DNA of 64,000 nt from Corydoras sp. C115 (GCA_019802505.1 JAFMOC010000006.1:1475001-1539000); one strand, 5' to 3'; shown: positions 1 through 11,160, counted from the first letter of the stretch. Notes: generated by a model not told the origin, from the letters alone. Made by a program: numbers and translations.

Positions 1-909
1 AAATATCATATCTGAAGAAAAGACGGGTTTTATCAGAGGGAGAAAATTGTTTTATAATATCCGTACTCTGTTCAATATAATATATTCTCTTTAGATGCAG
101 AAAAGGCTTTTGATTTTGTGGAATGGGACTACTTATTTAAGGTACTTAAAAAATTTGGATTTGGCGATAGATTTATTTCTTAGATACAGCTTTTATATAC
201 CAAGCACCAATCTAGATTACGCACTAATAATGAGCAATCCTGCTATTGGAGCTAGGTACTCGCCAGGGGTGTCCATTGTAGCCTCTGCTATTTGCACTTG
301 CCATTGAACCACTATCAATTTTACTGCGGCAGTCCACCCTCTGGCAGTGCATCTCTCACTCTGGTATCATGTGTAAGGTGTCGCTTTATGCTGATGATTT
401 GCTGCTGTACATTTCGGATTCTCTTTCAAGTATTTCTTCTATTCTTTCAATGTTAAGGCATTTTGGTAAATTTTCAGGATACAAAGTGTATCTTGAAAAA
501 AGTGAGTGTTACCCAGTAAATAAATTGGCATTACAAATCAATCAGGGTGATATTCCTTTTAAACTCAGTCAATCTGGCTTCAAATATCTTGTTGTCTTTG
601 TAACACGAAATCTATCGACCCTCTGTGCAGCAAATTTTTCTTTTCTAGTTGATCAAACCAAGTCTGACTTTCAGAATTGGCGAAATCTCCCCTTGTCACT
701 TATTTAAGAATTAACGCAATCAAAATGAATATTCTGCCTAGATTCTTATTTTTGTTTAACTGTATTCCCGTATTCTCGGTCTACCCAAATATTTCTTCAA
801 ATCATTGGATCAATGTATTACTCATGTTTTGTGGAATGGTAAGGTGCCCAGAATCCAGAAATTTCTAAAATTTACACTCAAATTATCATTAGACATAAAC
901 TATCATTTA
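1..909 (+). mobile_element. L1-type LINE ORF2 fragment (reverse transcriptase), degraded
   Basis: The translated pieces match the L1 reverse transcriptase pattern: a TGFIRGR motif near 30-50, an AEKAF-type motif near 95-115 (catalytic Asp region), and the YADD active-site motif at about 384-396, followed by an L1-style thumb region to about 868. The pieces lie in different frames with stops between them, so this is a pseudogene. The start lies outside the window and the 3' part is cut by the gypsy LTR at 910. The L1 sequence does not resume after that element ends at 9053. Assignment to the L1 clade is from family knowledge; no subfamily is claimed. Confidence 0.8.
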
Positions 910-1840
910 TGTGACGGGTGTAGCTCTGTTCGGCCTAGCCAAACGCCAACCCGGTTACTTTTATAATTCTGCGTTGTGTTCTGTAGGCCGCTCATGCAAA
1001 ATGGGTGAAGAAGACGCTTGAGACAGTACTGGAACTGGAAAAGACCTTTACTGTACTGACTCCTGCACATAAGAGAAATAAAATAAACAAAACAGAGACA
1101 GTGTGCACAGCAGTTCCCTTTCCAATCACTCGAACAGCGTTTCGGCCTATAAGCGCCCTCTACGCAGTTTGCAACCGGCAGACTGAGACACACATTTAGT
1201 CAGTTATATATAAAAAATAAAGTTACATAAAAGATATACTTAAAGAAAAAGATTCTTAATACAATCTAATAACACTTTTACACTTCACACTATACATTAA
1301 ACAATGGAATGAACATGGAGTTTTAACATACCTGCACATAAGAGAAATAAAATAAACAAAACAGAGACAGTGTGCACAGCAGTTCCCTTTCCAATCACTC
1401 GAACAGCGTTTCGGCCTATAAGCGCCCTAACAGCAGAGAATGCACATGGAAAGAAATGCACTGAGCACGTGTCTTACGGCATGTTAAAAAAAAAGTTTAC
1501 AACTGAACTAAAAGTACTGTAACATTAAACCCTGCTTAACATTGAATCATACAGAACATACAGTAAATGTTACAATAAATTAAAGTCATTTTATACACTT
1601 TCACAAGAGAACCAAAAAATACCGACCTCTACGCAGTTTGCAACCGGCAGACTGAGAGGTGCACAGAAACATCGCGATAGTGAGCGAGTTCTTAAAGTGA
1701 CAGTACAGGATTTAAACTCCAATGTTTAACAAACTATGAAACAATACAGTATATATATATATAATATATACAATTACTTAATTTTAGGATTTGGTGGGAT
1801 TTCAACAGTTTTGCACACTATTTATTTTAACTGTGTTACA
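910..1840 (-). repeat. G1 3' LTR (931 bp)
   Basis: This is the partner of the LTR at 8253-9053, with ends TGTAACACAG (1840, minus) and CCGTCACA (910). A TATA-like run lies at 1751-1770. Two identical 98-bp copies lie at 1062-1159 and 1331-1428. In the first the sequence runs directly into a 28-nt block (1160-1187). In the second the same block is separated by about 200 bp bounded by GT and AG on the minus strand. Confidence 0.9.
1427..1626 (-). other. Intron-like GT-AG interval inside the G1 3' LTR
   Basis: On the minus strand the interval begins GTCGGTATTT after ...GTAGAG and ends TCTGCTGTTAG before GGCGC. The second copy of the same flanks, at 1150-1190, reads GTAGAGGGCGC without the interval, which is exactly the spliced product. 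The equivalent interval in the other LTR is 8774-8975, where the donor is the more canonical GTCAGT. The upstream copy also ends in CAG|GTATGT, a strong donor, at 1330-1334. That the interval is or was an intron is inference. Confidence 0.55.
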
Positions 1841-1856
1841 TTCACCCCACCTGAAA
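1841..1856 (-). other. G1 polypurine tract
   Basis: Directly upstream of the 3' LTR the minus strand reads AGGTGGGGTGAA, which is purine-rich and abuts TGTAAC. This position is where plus-strand DNA synthesis is primed. Confidence 0.55.
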
Positions 1857-2175
1857 TCCACCAAAATCCTCAAAATATAGTAGAAAAGCATCCCAAACCA
1901 AAAACCTGCAAGGTGACGAAATAACATTCCAGCACAAGTGAAAAGTAGACCTAGTCTACAACAACTGAATAGTTACCCCCAGCAAAGGTTAAGAGAAAAC
2001 AGAGATTGATCAAGTCTCCGACCCTCTTTAGAAAAATGTGACGCCTGTTACGCCACACAACACTTGGCTCTAATATCACCAACCCTACCTTGCCACTACG
2101 GAGAAAAAGAAAAGAAAAAAAATCTCTACACCGTTTTCAACATGACACCATACAATTATCGAAGAAGAAAAGTTC
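1857..2175. other. G1 3' untranslated region
   Basis: A non-coding stretch between the pol stop and the polypurine tract. I see no ORF such as env in it. Confidence 0.6.
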
Positions 2176-5100
2176 CTAGAACAAAGTAATCTGGTGTCTT
2201 TTAAAGGGTTTCTGAACCATTGATTCAATTAATCTGTTAACAGACTTTACCAGTCTACCTGCGCGTGTTCTCACGGATTGCACCCCAGGAATCGAATCTG
2301 CGTCAACCGTATTATCAGGCAATGGTATTGTGTCAGCGTTCAAATCAACATTGTCTACACCATAACCAGGAAGCAAAGGAGGGAAAGTCACAGACCCATC
2401 AGAAGCTGCAAGGCCAGAAGAATCCATCAACCTAATCACATCGGGTGATGCAGGATCCGTTCGCGGAACCACAAGCTGAGTTTCGCAATCAGAGGGTGAG
2501 GTCACGATAAGTCCACCATCCTCCTCAGACGAGTCACAGTCTGTCAAAGTGTGACCTGCATCCATAGTGTCCTCAGAGTGACCAAGTTCAGGCAAAGGCA
2601 AAAAATTAACCTCCAGCAACAGATTTCTGTGTACAACCCTTTCGCGTCCCGCTTTATCTTTTATCCTGTACACGTGAATGTCAGGGTTCGCATCAACGAC
2701 TGTGTACATTTCATTCTCCCACCGGTCAGCCAACTTTCTCTTGCCCCGTTCAGTTTTATTTGCTACCAAAACACGGTCACCCACGTCAAGACGGAGACCT
2801 CTGACACGCTTGTTATACTGCCGTGCTTGGTGCTGTTGCTCAGATGAGCATTGTTTCTGAGCAATTTCCATGGCATCCTTCAATCCCGTAATCAGAGAAC
2901 GAGCATAAGAGTCATAGTCAGCAACATGGGTATCACACAACACATTCTTGAATAGTACATCCACAGGTAATCTGGGAACACGGCCAAACATTAAATAAAA
3001 TGGTGCATATCCTGTTGTTTCATGAACAGTGGCATTATATGCAAATGTGAGTGTCTGAATTTGCTGTTGCCACTTGTGCTTTGCCTGCAGTGGAAGAGTA
3101 CGAATCATATTACCCAAAGTGCGGTTAAATCTTTCGGTGCCCCCATTGCCCATAGGATGGTAAGGGGTGGTGTGAGATTTCGCAACCCCCGCCAGGTGGA
3201 GGAGTTCTGCTATCAACTTGCTTTCAAAGTTTGACCCCTGATCGGAATGAATTCGCACAGGAAAGCCATAGATGCAGAAGACGTTGTCCCACAACTTTCT
3301 AGCAACCTGTTTCGCGGTTTGGTTGACACAAGGAAATGCGTGAGCAAGCTTGGTAAAATGATCAGTAATCACTAGAACGTCCACTGATCTTTGCTTACTA
3401 TCTTCAGCCGACCAAAAGTCAATGCATACCAACTCCATTGGGGCAGATGTCCGAATGTTCTCAAGGGGTGCACGTGCAGCGGGTTCAGGGGTCTTCCCTA
3501 CCACACACCGCTGGCAGCAACGGACAAATTCCCTGATATCTTTTTCCATGTCTGGCCAATAAAACCGTTGTCTCGCCAAACTCAATGTACGATCCTGCCC
3601 CTGATGACCAGCCAGGTCATGAATGCCGGACAATGCTCTATCCTTCAGGGCTTGAGGCAGCACAAATTGAAAACGTTTTTGTTTGGTGAGTGGATCTTTT
3701 GACACCCTATATAGAACATCATTCCGGACTTCAAGACGGTTCCATTGTTTAAACAATTTCAAAGACATCAGGTCAGCACCACATCTTTGTCTTCTGGATG
3801 GTCTTATTTTCTCGACTACAAATGGCAACACCATGGAAATACAAGGATCTGACCGTTGACTAGACTGAAGTTCTTGCTCAGACAACACTGGTAAGATGTT
3901 TAGGTCACCAACAAACTGCTGGACAGACTGAGCAATTGAAATGGCTCTGCACTCCGCGGCCGAAGACCAATTACTATGTAATTCACACAAAGCTTTAATC
4001 TCCATACTAACCAGAGACTTCATTGAAATGGAGTCCACTGCTGCTCTGTATTCATGTTGAACCTGAGATTGGCAACTCAGCCTAAAGACATCCTGCACCA
4101 TCTCTCCCTGCACTTCACAGGCTTCACCCAACAGTTTGTGATAGGGTTCACCCAACAACCTCTGACTCACTGACCTAGTAAAAGGAACGCGGCTCAGAGC
4201 ATCAGCAACGACATTACTTTTACCTGGCAAGTGCTTGAGGTCAAATGAATAAGAAGCGAGTTTAGCGACCCAACGAAGCTCACAAGCATCCAATCTGGGT
4301 TTGGTCAGGAGAAACGTGAGTGGGTTGTTGTCAGTCCAGACAGTAAATGTATGACCCTTAAGCCAATGACTAAACTTCTCGCAGATGCTCCATTTCAGGG
4401 CCAGAAACTCAAGGCGGTGGGCTGGATATCTTCTCTGTGCCATACTAAGCGTCTTACTAGCAAAAGCGACAGGTCTAGCTTTAGTTTCTCCTTCGGGCAC
4501 CTGCGATAAAACCGCACCAAGTCCATCCAAAGACGCGTCCACAGAGAGAATAAAGGGTTTTGCAAAATCTGGATGCGCAAGTACAACACACTCCAACAAC
4601 ATTTTCTTCAGTTTCTCAAAAGCGTTGGTGCATTCGTCCGACCAGTCTGTAGAGGTAAGTTTTCGAAACGTGCCCTGGAACTTATGGGCTTTGGCACTCT
4701 TTCCTCGTCGTCTTTGTCCTCCAGTCAGTGCAAACAGAGGTTTGGCAATGGCAGAGCAAGATGGAATGAAATGTTGATAATACAGTACCATGCCAAGAAA
4801 CGATTTTATTCTGCGAACAGATGGCGTAGATCCGTCACTATCCATCAAGTCTCGCACTGACATGTTTGAGATAACTTCCACCTTAGCAGGATCAACTGCA
4901 ACACCTCCACTGTCAATAATATGACCAAGGAATTTAACTTGCCTCTGCATTAGATGACATTTCTTGGGTGCCAACTTTAAGTTGTTCTCTCTTAACCTCT
5001 CAAATACCATACGCAACCGACCCAAAGCATCAGCCTCAGAGGATGCGAAGACCAGTAGATCGTCCAAATAACAAAGCAGTTGGAAAAGTTGAGGTCACCG

Positions 5101-6689
5101 AAAATGCTAAGCATCATCCTCATGAATGAAGCAGGGCTATTACACAACCCTTGTGGCATGCGGTTGTACTCATAAAGACCAATTGGCGTTGTAAATGCCG
5201 TGTATCTTTTGTCATCTTCATGCATTGGGATGTTATAGAAGCCAGAGGTCAGATCCATCGTACTAAACAGACAATTGCCTCCAAGAGCAGCAAGGCAGTC
5301 TGACTGGTGAGGCAGTGGGTGAGCGTCCTTCAAAGTCCGAGCATTAAGCCACCTAAAATCTGTGCACACCCTTAAGCCACCATCTTTCTTCCAAACCATC
5401 ACCAGTGGAGATGCGTAATCGCTCATAGACTTCCTGATAATTCCCCGCTCCTCCATCTCTGAAAGAACTTGTCTCAGCTTCAAATAGTGTGCTGGAGGAA
5501 CTCTCCGATATGGTAAACGGAATGGACGATCGTCAGTGAGATGTATGCGATGAGCGAACTTCTCAGCTTCTCCACAATCTAGTGAATGTCTTGAGAAGAT
5601 GTCTTGAAACTGGTAAAGTAAATCCATTAGCTCACGCTTACCAGACTCACTAAGCTGACTGTAGTCAATATCAATATCACCCAGACCTATGTCAGATAAC
5701 GTTTTTGGTGGTTCACTATACGGGGAACAGTCGTCAAGTGAAATGGCTGATCGATTCATGTCCTGAAAAGACTGCAGACCTTGAAATATTTCCAAATCTT
5801 CAGCTGCCAAACATGGTGACACATCTGCTAGCTTGGAGTTTCGCTTAAGAGTCACTGACTTCTCTGTTGGGTTCACGATAGTCATGGGGATCCACCCGTC
5901 ACCCCACATGGGCGTGATGACACGGCCCACAAGGATATTACGAGGCATGACTTTGGAATTAGTCGGTTCCACAATGACTGTGCTGCCCGGGGACATAGGA
6001 ACATTATAAGGGAGTCTGCCCCACACCAAATGCTCACTCTTCGGCATAAGGGTGACTGCTTGGGTAAGCTTAACAGTACCTATTTTATTGGGCATATCTG
6101 CACCCTTCCACCGTTCTATGCCCATGAACATGGACAAGAATTGTTCAACATCCGCACTGCAGCCATTTACAGGTTTTGATGCAATATCCCAGTAGTCATC
6201 TTTACTCTTCATTGCATGCAGTAGGTGTTTGATTACATTTGAACCCAAGATAAGGTCATCATGTTGGCCTGGCACAACAAGAGTTGGAACGAGACAAGTG
6301 TACCCAAACAATTGTAACTCCAAATCATACAATCCCTCAGGCCGAGCCCGTACCCCACCGCAGCCAACCAGTACGATGTTACTGGCTGAATGCATTTCTC
6401 CAGTCAGTGCACTATGGTCAAGGAGTTTCTGCACCGCTGTTGGGCTGATGGTGCAAGCCATCGATCCAGAATCCAGCATACCCTTAAGGTACACCAAACC
6501 ATTGACCAACACTGGACAATAGAACAACTCACTGAAAGCATTGACCATTTGGTTGGCTTGAAAAACTAATGTACATCCTTCTGGCGTATTTACACGACCA
6601 TGTTCCAACCAAGATTCCACACTGTCATCAAATCCGAGGGATTCATCAACTTTACCCGCATCTCCCCTCTCCAGATGTGGGCCAATTAG
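2176..6689 (-). pseudogene. pol: G1 Pol polyprotein (protease, RT, RNase H, integrase), one frameshift lesion
   Basis: The -1 frame opens at 6689 and runs to about 5080, then continues in another frame from about 5095 to 2176. In order there is an aspartic protease (LDSGS), then RT with FSTMDLTSGFYNIP and FTTPIGLYEYNRMPQGL. The YLDD box is split by the lesion, with LDDLLVFAS resuming at about 5070. Then come RNase H (FILSVDASLDGLGAVLSQ, VWTDNNPL) and integrase with the zinc region (H...CCQRCV), D (VCIDFW), D (IHSDQGSNF) and a downstream E (NGGTERFNR). The frame change equals a 1-nt deletion near 5080-5095, two residues before the catalytic Asp pair. There is no chromodomain after the integrase. 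Confidence 0.92.
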
Positions 6690-6695
6690 TTTAAC
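6655..6695 (-). promoter_or_regulatory. Programmed -1 ribosomal frameshift signal at the gag/pol junction
   Basis: The minus strand reads G TTA AAC TAA, in which the heptamer GTTAAAC (6689-6695) fits X XXY YYZ in the gag frame and ends at the gag stop. The pol frame is -1 relative to gag and is open from here. After a 7-nt spacer, CCCACATCT (6673-6681) can pair with AGATGCGGG (6655-6663) around a 9-nt loop, with one A-C mismatch. Spacer and stem position match known -1 signals. Function is inferred. Confidence 0.75.
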
Positions 6696-8026
6696 TGCTG
6701 GTTGTCGGAGGCCAGATCACTGTTTGGTAATGGACCCCCTGGGGCACCCCGCCTGGGACAGTTTCTTTTCCAGTGGCCCTCTGACAAGCACCTCAAACAA
6801 CGGTTTTCCCGTCGGCAGTGCAAAAGCTTTGAATGATCAGTGACACCACATACTCTACAGGGTTTTAAAGGGGCCGACTGGGAAGGATATTTTTGTGCAG
6901 GAAACTGAGACTGAATCTGAGTATGTTGTGTTACGAGTTTATCCAACAAACTGACCAACCTCCTCATGCAATCACCGTCAACAGTGTTTTGGACTGCCTG
7001 GGTTTGAACAGGTAAATGTTTTAGTGGAGCACTCGAGCCCAATGTACACTTGGGTGATGAGGCCAGAGGCTCAACAGTATGTTCCATTATATCCCGTTTC
7101 TGCAACAGACCAGCACTTCGTGCTTTCTTCTCTCGCATAAACTCATCAAGCCTCTCCTGGATGTCACAGGCGAGCCATTTCTCTGCAGCCTTGAACTTGA
7201 AAATCCTCGATAGAGACTCATCAGGGCAGTGTTTCAGAAACATCATACTAATCTCATGACTCGCATCGTCAACACAGCGTCCTTGCCTCTTTAAGCACTC
7301 TTCAGCCACATCCATGGTTTTATTAAGCCTTATCCAATATTCCATAGGATCCTCACCAAATTTCGGAAATGTGTTATAGAAGTCAGCCAAAGGCATATTA
7401 GAATATGTCAAGTCACTGAAATGTTGTTTCAGGACATCAAAAATCAATGAATGGTTCTGAGAGTGATCATTGGCTGTATTGCGTAACTTAATCCTTACAA
7501 CGTCACCCGCTTTGCCCATTAGTTTAGCCAAAATTTCCTGACAATACTCGTGTAAAGGAACGCCTCGCTTCCTGAGATACTGCATCATGAGATTTTCCCA
7601 TTCGTGAACTGAGTATTTATCTGAACCGTCACCCCTAAATATTGGGGGTTCTTTTGTGTCTGGCTGCATTACAAGTCTAACATTAGACATTGTGACTTCT
7701 GACTCCTGTCTCACATCCTCGATGCGTCTACCACTGCTGTTTTTACTGCTATCAGACTTGAGCTGAGCTGTAATTTTTTCCCCTAATTTTTCAGCTAATT
7801 GAGTAATAAGCATGTTCATATCGGAATACTGGTTATGAGCGGGCAAATCCTCGTCAGCATAACGAGTCGAAGCCAATACCGGATCATCAAACTCAACTAC
7901 TCGCCCAGGCGTCATTGGCACACATGGTCTATTGAAAAACCCCCGTCCCCTGCCTAATGAGTAATACAAGTTTAAATCCCCACCATTGCTGACATCTCCT
8001 ACAGTGAATGTATCTCCCTCTGCCAT
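6686..8026 (-). CDS. gag: G1 Gag polyprotein
   Basis: This is an uninterrupted 446-residue ORF starting at an ATG at 8026, 227 nt downstream of the 5' LTR. Gag forms the cytoplasmic virus-like particle that packages the element RNA. The middle third has the helical capsid-like composition of gypsy Gag. The C-terminus has a Cys-rich segment (CRVCG...HC near residues 393-407) followed by a clear CCHC zinc knuckle, CLRCLSEGHWKRNCP (CX2CX4HX4C). The stop TAA at 6686-6688 directly follows a slippery heptamer, so some ribosomes should shift into pol. No lesion is visible. Confidence 0.9.
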   Translation of the reverse strand: MAEGDTFTVGDVSNGGDLNLYYSLGRGRGFFNRPCVPMTPGRVVEFDDPVLASTRYADEDLPAHNQYSDMNMLITQLAEKLGEKITAQLKSDSSKNSSGRRIEDVRQESEVTMSNVRLVMQPDTKEPPIFRGDGSDKYSVHEWENLMMQYLRKRGVPLHEYCQEILAKLMGKAGDVVRIKLRNTANDHSQNHSLIFDVLKQHFSDLTYSNMPLADFYNTFPKFGEDPMEYWIRLNKTMDVAEECLKRQGRCVDDASHEISMMFLKHCPDESLSRIFKFKAAEKWLACDIQERLDEFMREKKARSAGLLQKRDIMEHTVEPLASSPKCTLGSSAPLKHLPVQTQAVQNTVDGDCMRRLVSLLDKLVTQHTQIQSQFPAQKYPSQSAPLKPCRVCGVTDHSKLLHCRRENRCLRCLSEGHWKRNCPRRGAPGGPLPNSDLASDNQQLN

Positions 8027-8238
8027 TATGTTTAAACTTATGCTTTATAAGTCAGAGATACACATACAACAAATCACTACGTTACACCCTTATATTCAAA
8101 ACCTCACTTTAACATGTAAAATACTGATCAATATTTGAAAAATTCAGTGTCCAAAAAAAAGTCTTTTAACTTTTCAAATTGTCTATATGCAGCAAACCTC
8201 GGTGAACGAGCTGGTGTCGATCTCTGTCACTCCTAGAA
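8027..8238 (-). other. G1 5' leader
   Basis: Untranslated region between the primer-binding site and the gag ATG; it would hold packaging signals. No motif recognised. Confidence 0.5.
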
Positions 8239-8251
8239 GGTCATGGCACCA
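8239..8251 (-). promoter_or_regulatory. G1 primer-binding site (tRNA type)
   Basis: One base after the 5' LTR the minus strand reads TGGTGCCATGACC. It begins TGG, as expected for pairing with a tRNA 3' CCA end. I cannot name the tRNA. It contrasts with elements A, B and D, which have no TGG-type site. Confidence 0.6.
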
Positions 8252-8252
8252 T

Positions 8253-9053
8253 TGTAACGGGTGTAGCTCTGTTCGGCCTAGCCAAACGCCAACCCGGTTA
8301 CTTTTATAATTCTGCGTTGTGTTCTGTAGGCCGCTCATGCAAAATGGGTGAAGAAGACGCTTGAGACAGTACTGGAACTGGAAAAGACCTTTACTGTACT
8401 GACTCCTGCACATAAGAGAAATAAAATAAACAAAACAGAGACAGTGTGCACAGCAGTTCCCTTTCCAATCACTCGAACAGCGTTTCGGCCTATAAGCGCC
8501 CTCTACGCAGTTTGCAACCGGCAGACTGAGACACACATTTAGTCAGTTATATAAAAAAAAATAAAAGTTACATAAAAGATATACTTAAAGAAAAAGATTC
8601 TTAATTCAATCTAGTAACGCTTTTTTATACTTCACCCTATACATTAAACAATGGAATGAACATGGAGTTTTAACATACCTGCACATAAGAGAAATAAAAT
8701 AAACAAAACAGAGACAGTGTGCACAGCAGTTCCCTTTCCAATCACTCGAACAGCGTTTCGGCCTATAAGCGCCCTAACAGCAGAGAATGCACATGGAAAG
8801 AAATGCACTGAGCACGTGTCTTACGGCATGTTTGAAAAAAAAGGTTTACAACTGAACTAAAAGTACTGTAACATTAAACCGTGCTTAACATTGAATCATC
8901 CAGAACATACAGTAAATGTTACATTAAATTAAAGTCATTTTATACACTTTCACAAGAGAACCAAAAAATACTGACCTCTATGCAGTTTGCAACCGGCAGA
9001 CTGAGAGGTGCACAGAAACAGTTTTGCACACTATTTATTTTAACTGTGTTACA
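8253..9053 (-). repeat. G1 5' LTR (801 bp)
   Basis: On the minus strand it starts TGTAACACAG at 9053 and ends CCCGTTACA at 8253. It aligns along its length with the 3' LTR at 910-1840, but lacks about 135 bp present there (1672-1806). The missing piece holds the AT-rich TATA-like run, and the junction lies at a TGTT direct repeat, so loss by slippage or microhomology is likely. It contains two copies of a 98-bp sequence (8405-8502 and 8678-8775). Confidence 0.9.
8774..8975 (-). other. Intron-like GT-AG interval inside the G1 5' LTR
   Basis: This is the counterpart of 1427-1626. The minus-strand donor is GAG|GTCAGT and the acceptor is CTGTTAG|GG with a short pyrimidine-rich stretch before it. 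The uninterrupted version is at about 8495-8535. Confidence 0.55.
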
Positions 9054-10154
9054 CAAACAGTGTGGAAACTAGCTGAGAAGTCAATCGACATCATCCAATG
9101 ACGCGAGCGAGTGGGAAAGAAAGTAGCATGCGAGTTCCTCCAAGCACCTGATAAGGAAAAAAGCAAATGCAATAGCGGGACAAGCCTCAGGGTTAGCAGA
9201 ATGGCAACTGGAACAAAGATCCTCCGCACAGAAGTGCAAATCCCTGCATACTAAATAGGAGGAAGTGTGGGAGGAGGAAGAGGGTGCACCTGAACTCATT
9301 AATCAGGTGAATCGGCATGTGGAGAATCCGGAAAATCTGATGAGGGTTGATTAGAGGAATTCTTAACAATGGCACCATTTTTACACTGTACAGTATTTCT
9401 TTTCTGAAGCAGCCCACTTGTTTAATCCAGGCTTGGGGCTAACAATAAGAGTGCATTAAAACATACTCATACAGTAACAGTAAAAAAAAAAATGTTATGG
9501 GCTTTTTAACCCATTTTAAAAATTTCTATTTCAACAATAAAATAAAAATGTCAAGAGTTGAGTTACAAACTTTAAAACTTAAAAACACATGATTGTCAAA
9601 ATGTACCTTGCAATATAACAGATTTTTTTTCTATGTAGCCAATGATAATCTTGCACCTGTCTATTATGAGGTAATTTAATTTGCATTTCTTCAGAAATTG
9701 AGCAGTTCTTAAAAATAAAAATATTTAGTTTTACTGGTTAATGCAGTTTGATAGTGTAACACGATTAAGTGTGAATTTCCCAAACACATGGCTTTATTTA
9801 TCCAACACAAAATATACAGACAAGAAATGCTGGACTTTTACATTATTTAACACATACACATTGAAAAGGATTGTACTTTTTACCCACAGTGTGCTGTCTT
9901 GCATTTAGATCAAGGCTCAAGGTGCTCTCTTTCCCCACTTCTGGCCTCCATTTACTGTAATGGAGAGAGATATTTAGCAATATAAATCTCCGTTTACCTC
10001 ACCTGCCTTCCGTTTACCTGACCTGCCTTCCAAGTCTGCCTCCCATCAAACCCTTGCACCACAGATAGCCTTTATATTTTTATTCCATTTAGCTTTTGTT
10101 TCTGTTTCTTGTTTTTTGTATCAGTGTAGCTTAGTCTATTTAATTTAATTTAAC
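9054..10154. other. Non-coding AT-rich stretch
   Basis: I see no gene, RNA or recognisable element here. Short ORFs at 9035-9417 have no family signature. Confidence 0.6.
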
Positions 10155-10170
10155 TGTAATAGTCTGTCGA

Positions 10171-10517
10171 GGCGGCACGGTGGCTTAGTGGTTAGCACGT
10201 TCGCCTCTCAGCGCTAGGGATTCCCGGTTCGAATCCCCATCTGGGTGGAGTTTCCATGTTCTCCCCGTGTCCGCGTGGGTTTCCTCCGGGTTCTCCGGTT
10301 TCCTCCCACAGTCCAAAAACATGGATCAAGTTAATTGAGTTCTCTAAATTGCCCCATATAGAGTGTGCTTGAGTGTGTGAGTGTGTACCCAGCGATGGAT
10401 TGGCGCCCTGTCCTGGGTCTATCTGCCCAGTGCCCGAGACGTTCTCCCCTGGATGGGCATGGGGAACCCCACCGCGACCCTAATAGAGGATAAAGCGGGA
10501 GATAATGAATGAATGAA
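10171..10517 (+). mobile_element. tRNA-derived SINE, ATGA-tailed family, copy 1
   Basis: It begins GGCGGCACGGTGGCTTAGTG (A-box region), with a B box GGTTCGAATCCC at about 10227-10240, and ends in (ATGA)n. It is flanked by perfect 14-bp target duplications (tgtaatagtctgtc) at 10155-10168 and 10518-10531. Eight copies and one fragment of this family lie in the window. Confidence 0.9.
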
Positions 10518-10598
10518 TGTAATAGTCTGTCAACATTTGTGTCTGGCTGACAATAAATTGAGGAAAGGCTCCAACTTTTTCACATGGTTCTTATAAAA

Positions 10599-10795
10599 GG
10601 GAGCGGTAGCTCAGTGGTTAGGGCACTGGGCTATCAAGCTGAAGGTTGGCGGTTCAAATCCCAGGTCCACAGTTACCAATGTGGGTCCTTGAGCAAAACC
10701 CTTAACCCTTATTGCTCCAGGGATGTTGTGATTAACCCTGTGTTCACCTTGTAAGTCGCTTTGGATAAAAGTGTCTGCTAAATGATCAAATGTAA
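10599..10795 (+). mobile_element. tRNA-derived SINE with an L2-type 3' tail
   Basis: The head GGGAGCGGTAGCTCAGTGGT and B box GGTTCAAATCC are tRNA-like. The tail GTCGCTTTGGATAAAAG...CTAAATGA is the same as the 3' end of the L2-like LINEs at 51340-51382 and 62855-62912. A shared tail suggests the SINE uses the L2 reverse transcriptase. Confidence 0.8.
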
Positions 10796-11160
10796 TAAAA
10801 TAGCCCTGTCAGACTCTTACTACAAATTTTGATTAGTACGTCAGTCAGTACATTTGGTGTATTTTAAGGCACACCTATTTTTTTTTCCTTCTGTGATGTC
10901 ATTGGAAGATTAAAAGAAATCAGACAATATATCACAAAGAGCATTGTAGACCTCCATGTCTGTTTCATCCCTGAGTACAATTTTGTAACTGCTGAAGGTG
11001 GCACTTTAATCTTTTCAAACAATTATTAGGAAATGTGAAAACTGTATGCTGGCTGAAGCTGATAGGATAGGATCATTATCTACAGTAAAATGAATCCTGT
11101 ACTGGCATGTGCTAAACAGTCATTAAAAAAGAAAAAATTCATTACTCCAGCAGCAACATA
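10796..11160. other. Non-coding stretch
   Basis: No feature recognised. Confidence 0.5.

Larger units (their letters stand above)
910..9053 (-). mobile_element. Ty3/gypsy LTR retrotransposon G1, near-complete
   Basis: Read on the minus strand the order is 5' LTR (8253-9053), primer-binding site, gag (6686-8026), pol with protease, RT, RNase H and integrase (2176-6689), polypurine tract, then 3' LTR (910-1840). That order (RT and RNase H before integrase) is Ty3/gypsy. No chromodomain follows the integrase, unlike elements A-C in this window. LTR ends are TGTAAC...GTTACA. No clear target-site duplication is visible: the flanks are attta before 910 and caaac after 9053, which suggests rearrangement after insertion. 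Only one frame lesion is seen in the coding region, so the copy is fairly young. Confidence 0.93.

Noticed and set aside
903..1193. 96-residue ORF, repeated at 8183-8536
   Set aside because: It lies in the LTR, has no domain, and the duplicate is simply the other LTR.
10171..10245. tRNA-like sequences with A and B boxes
   Set aside because: They are SINE heads: same body and ATGA tail at several sites with duplications; no foldable complete tRNA.
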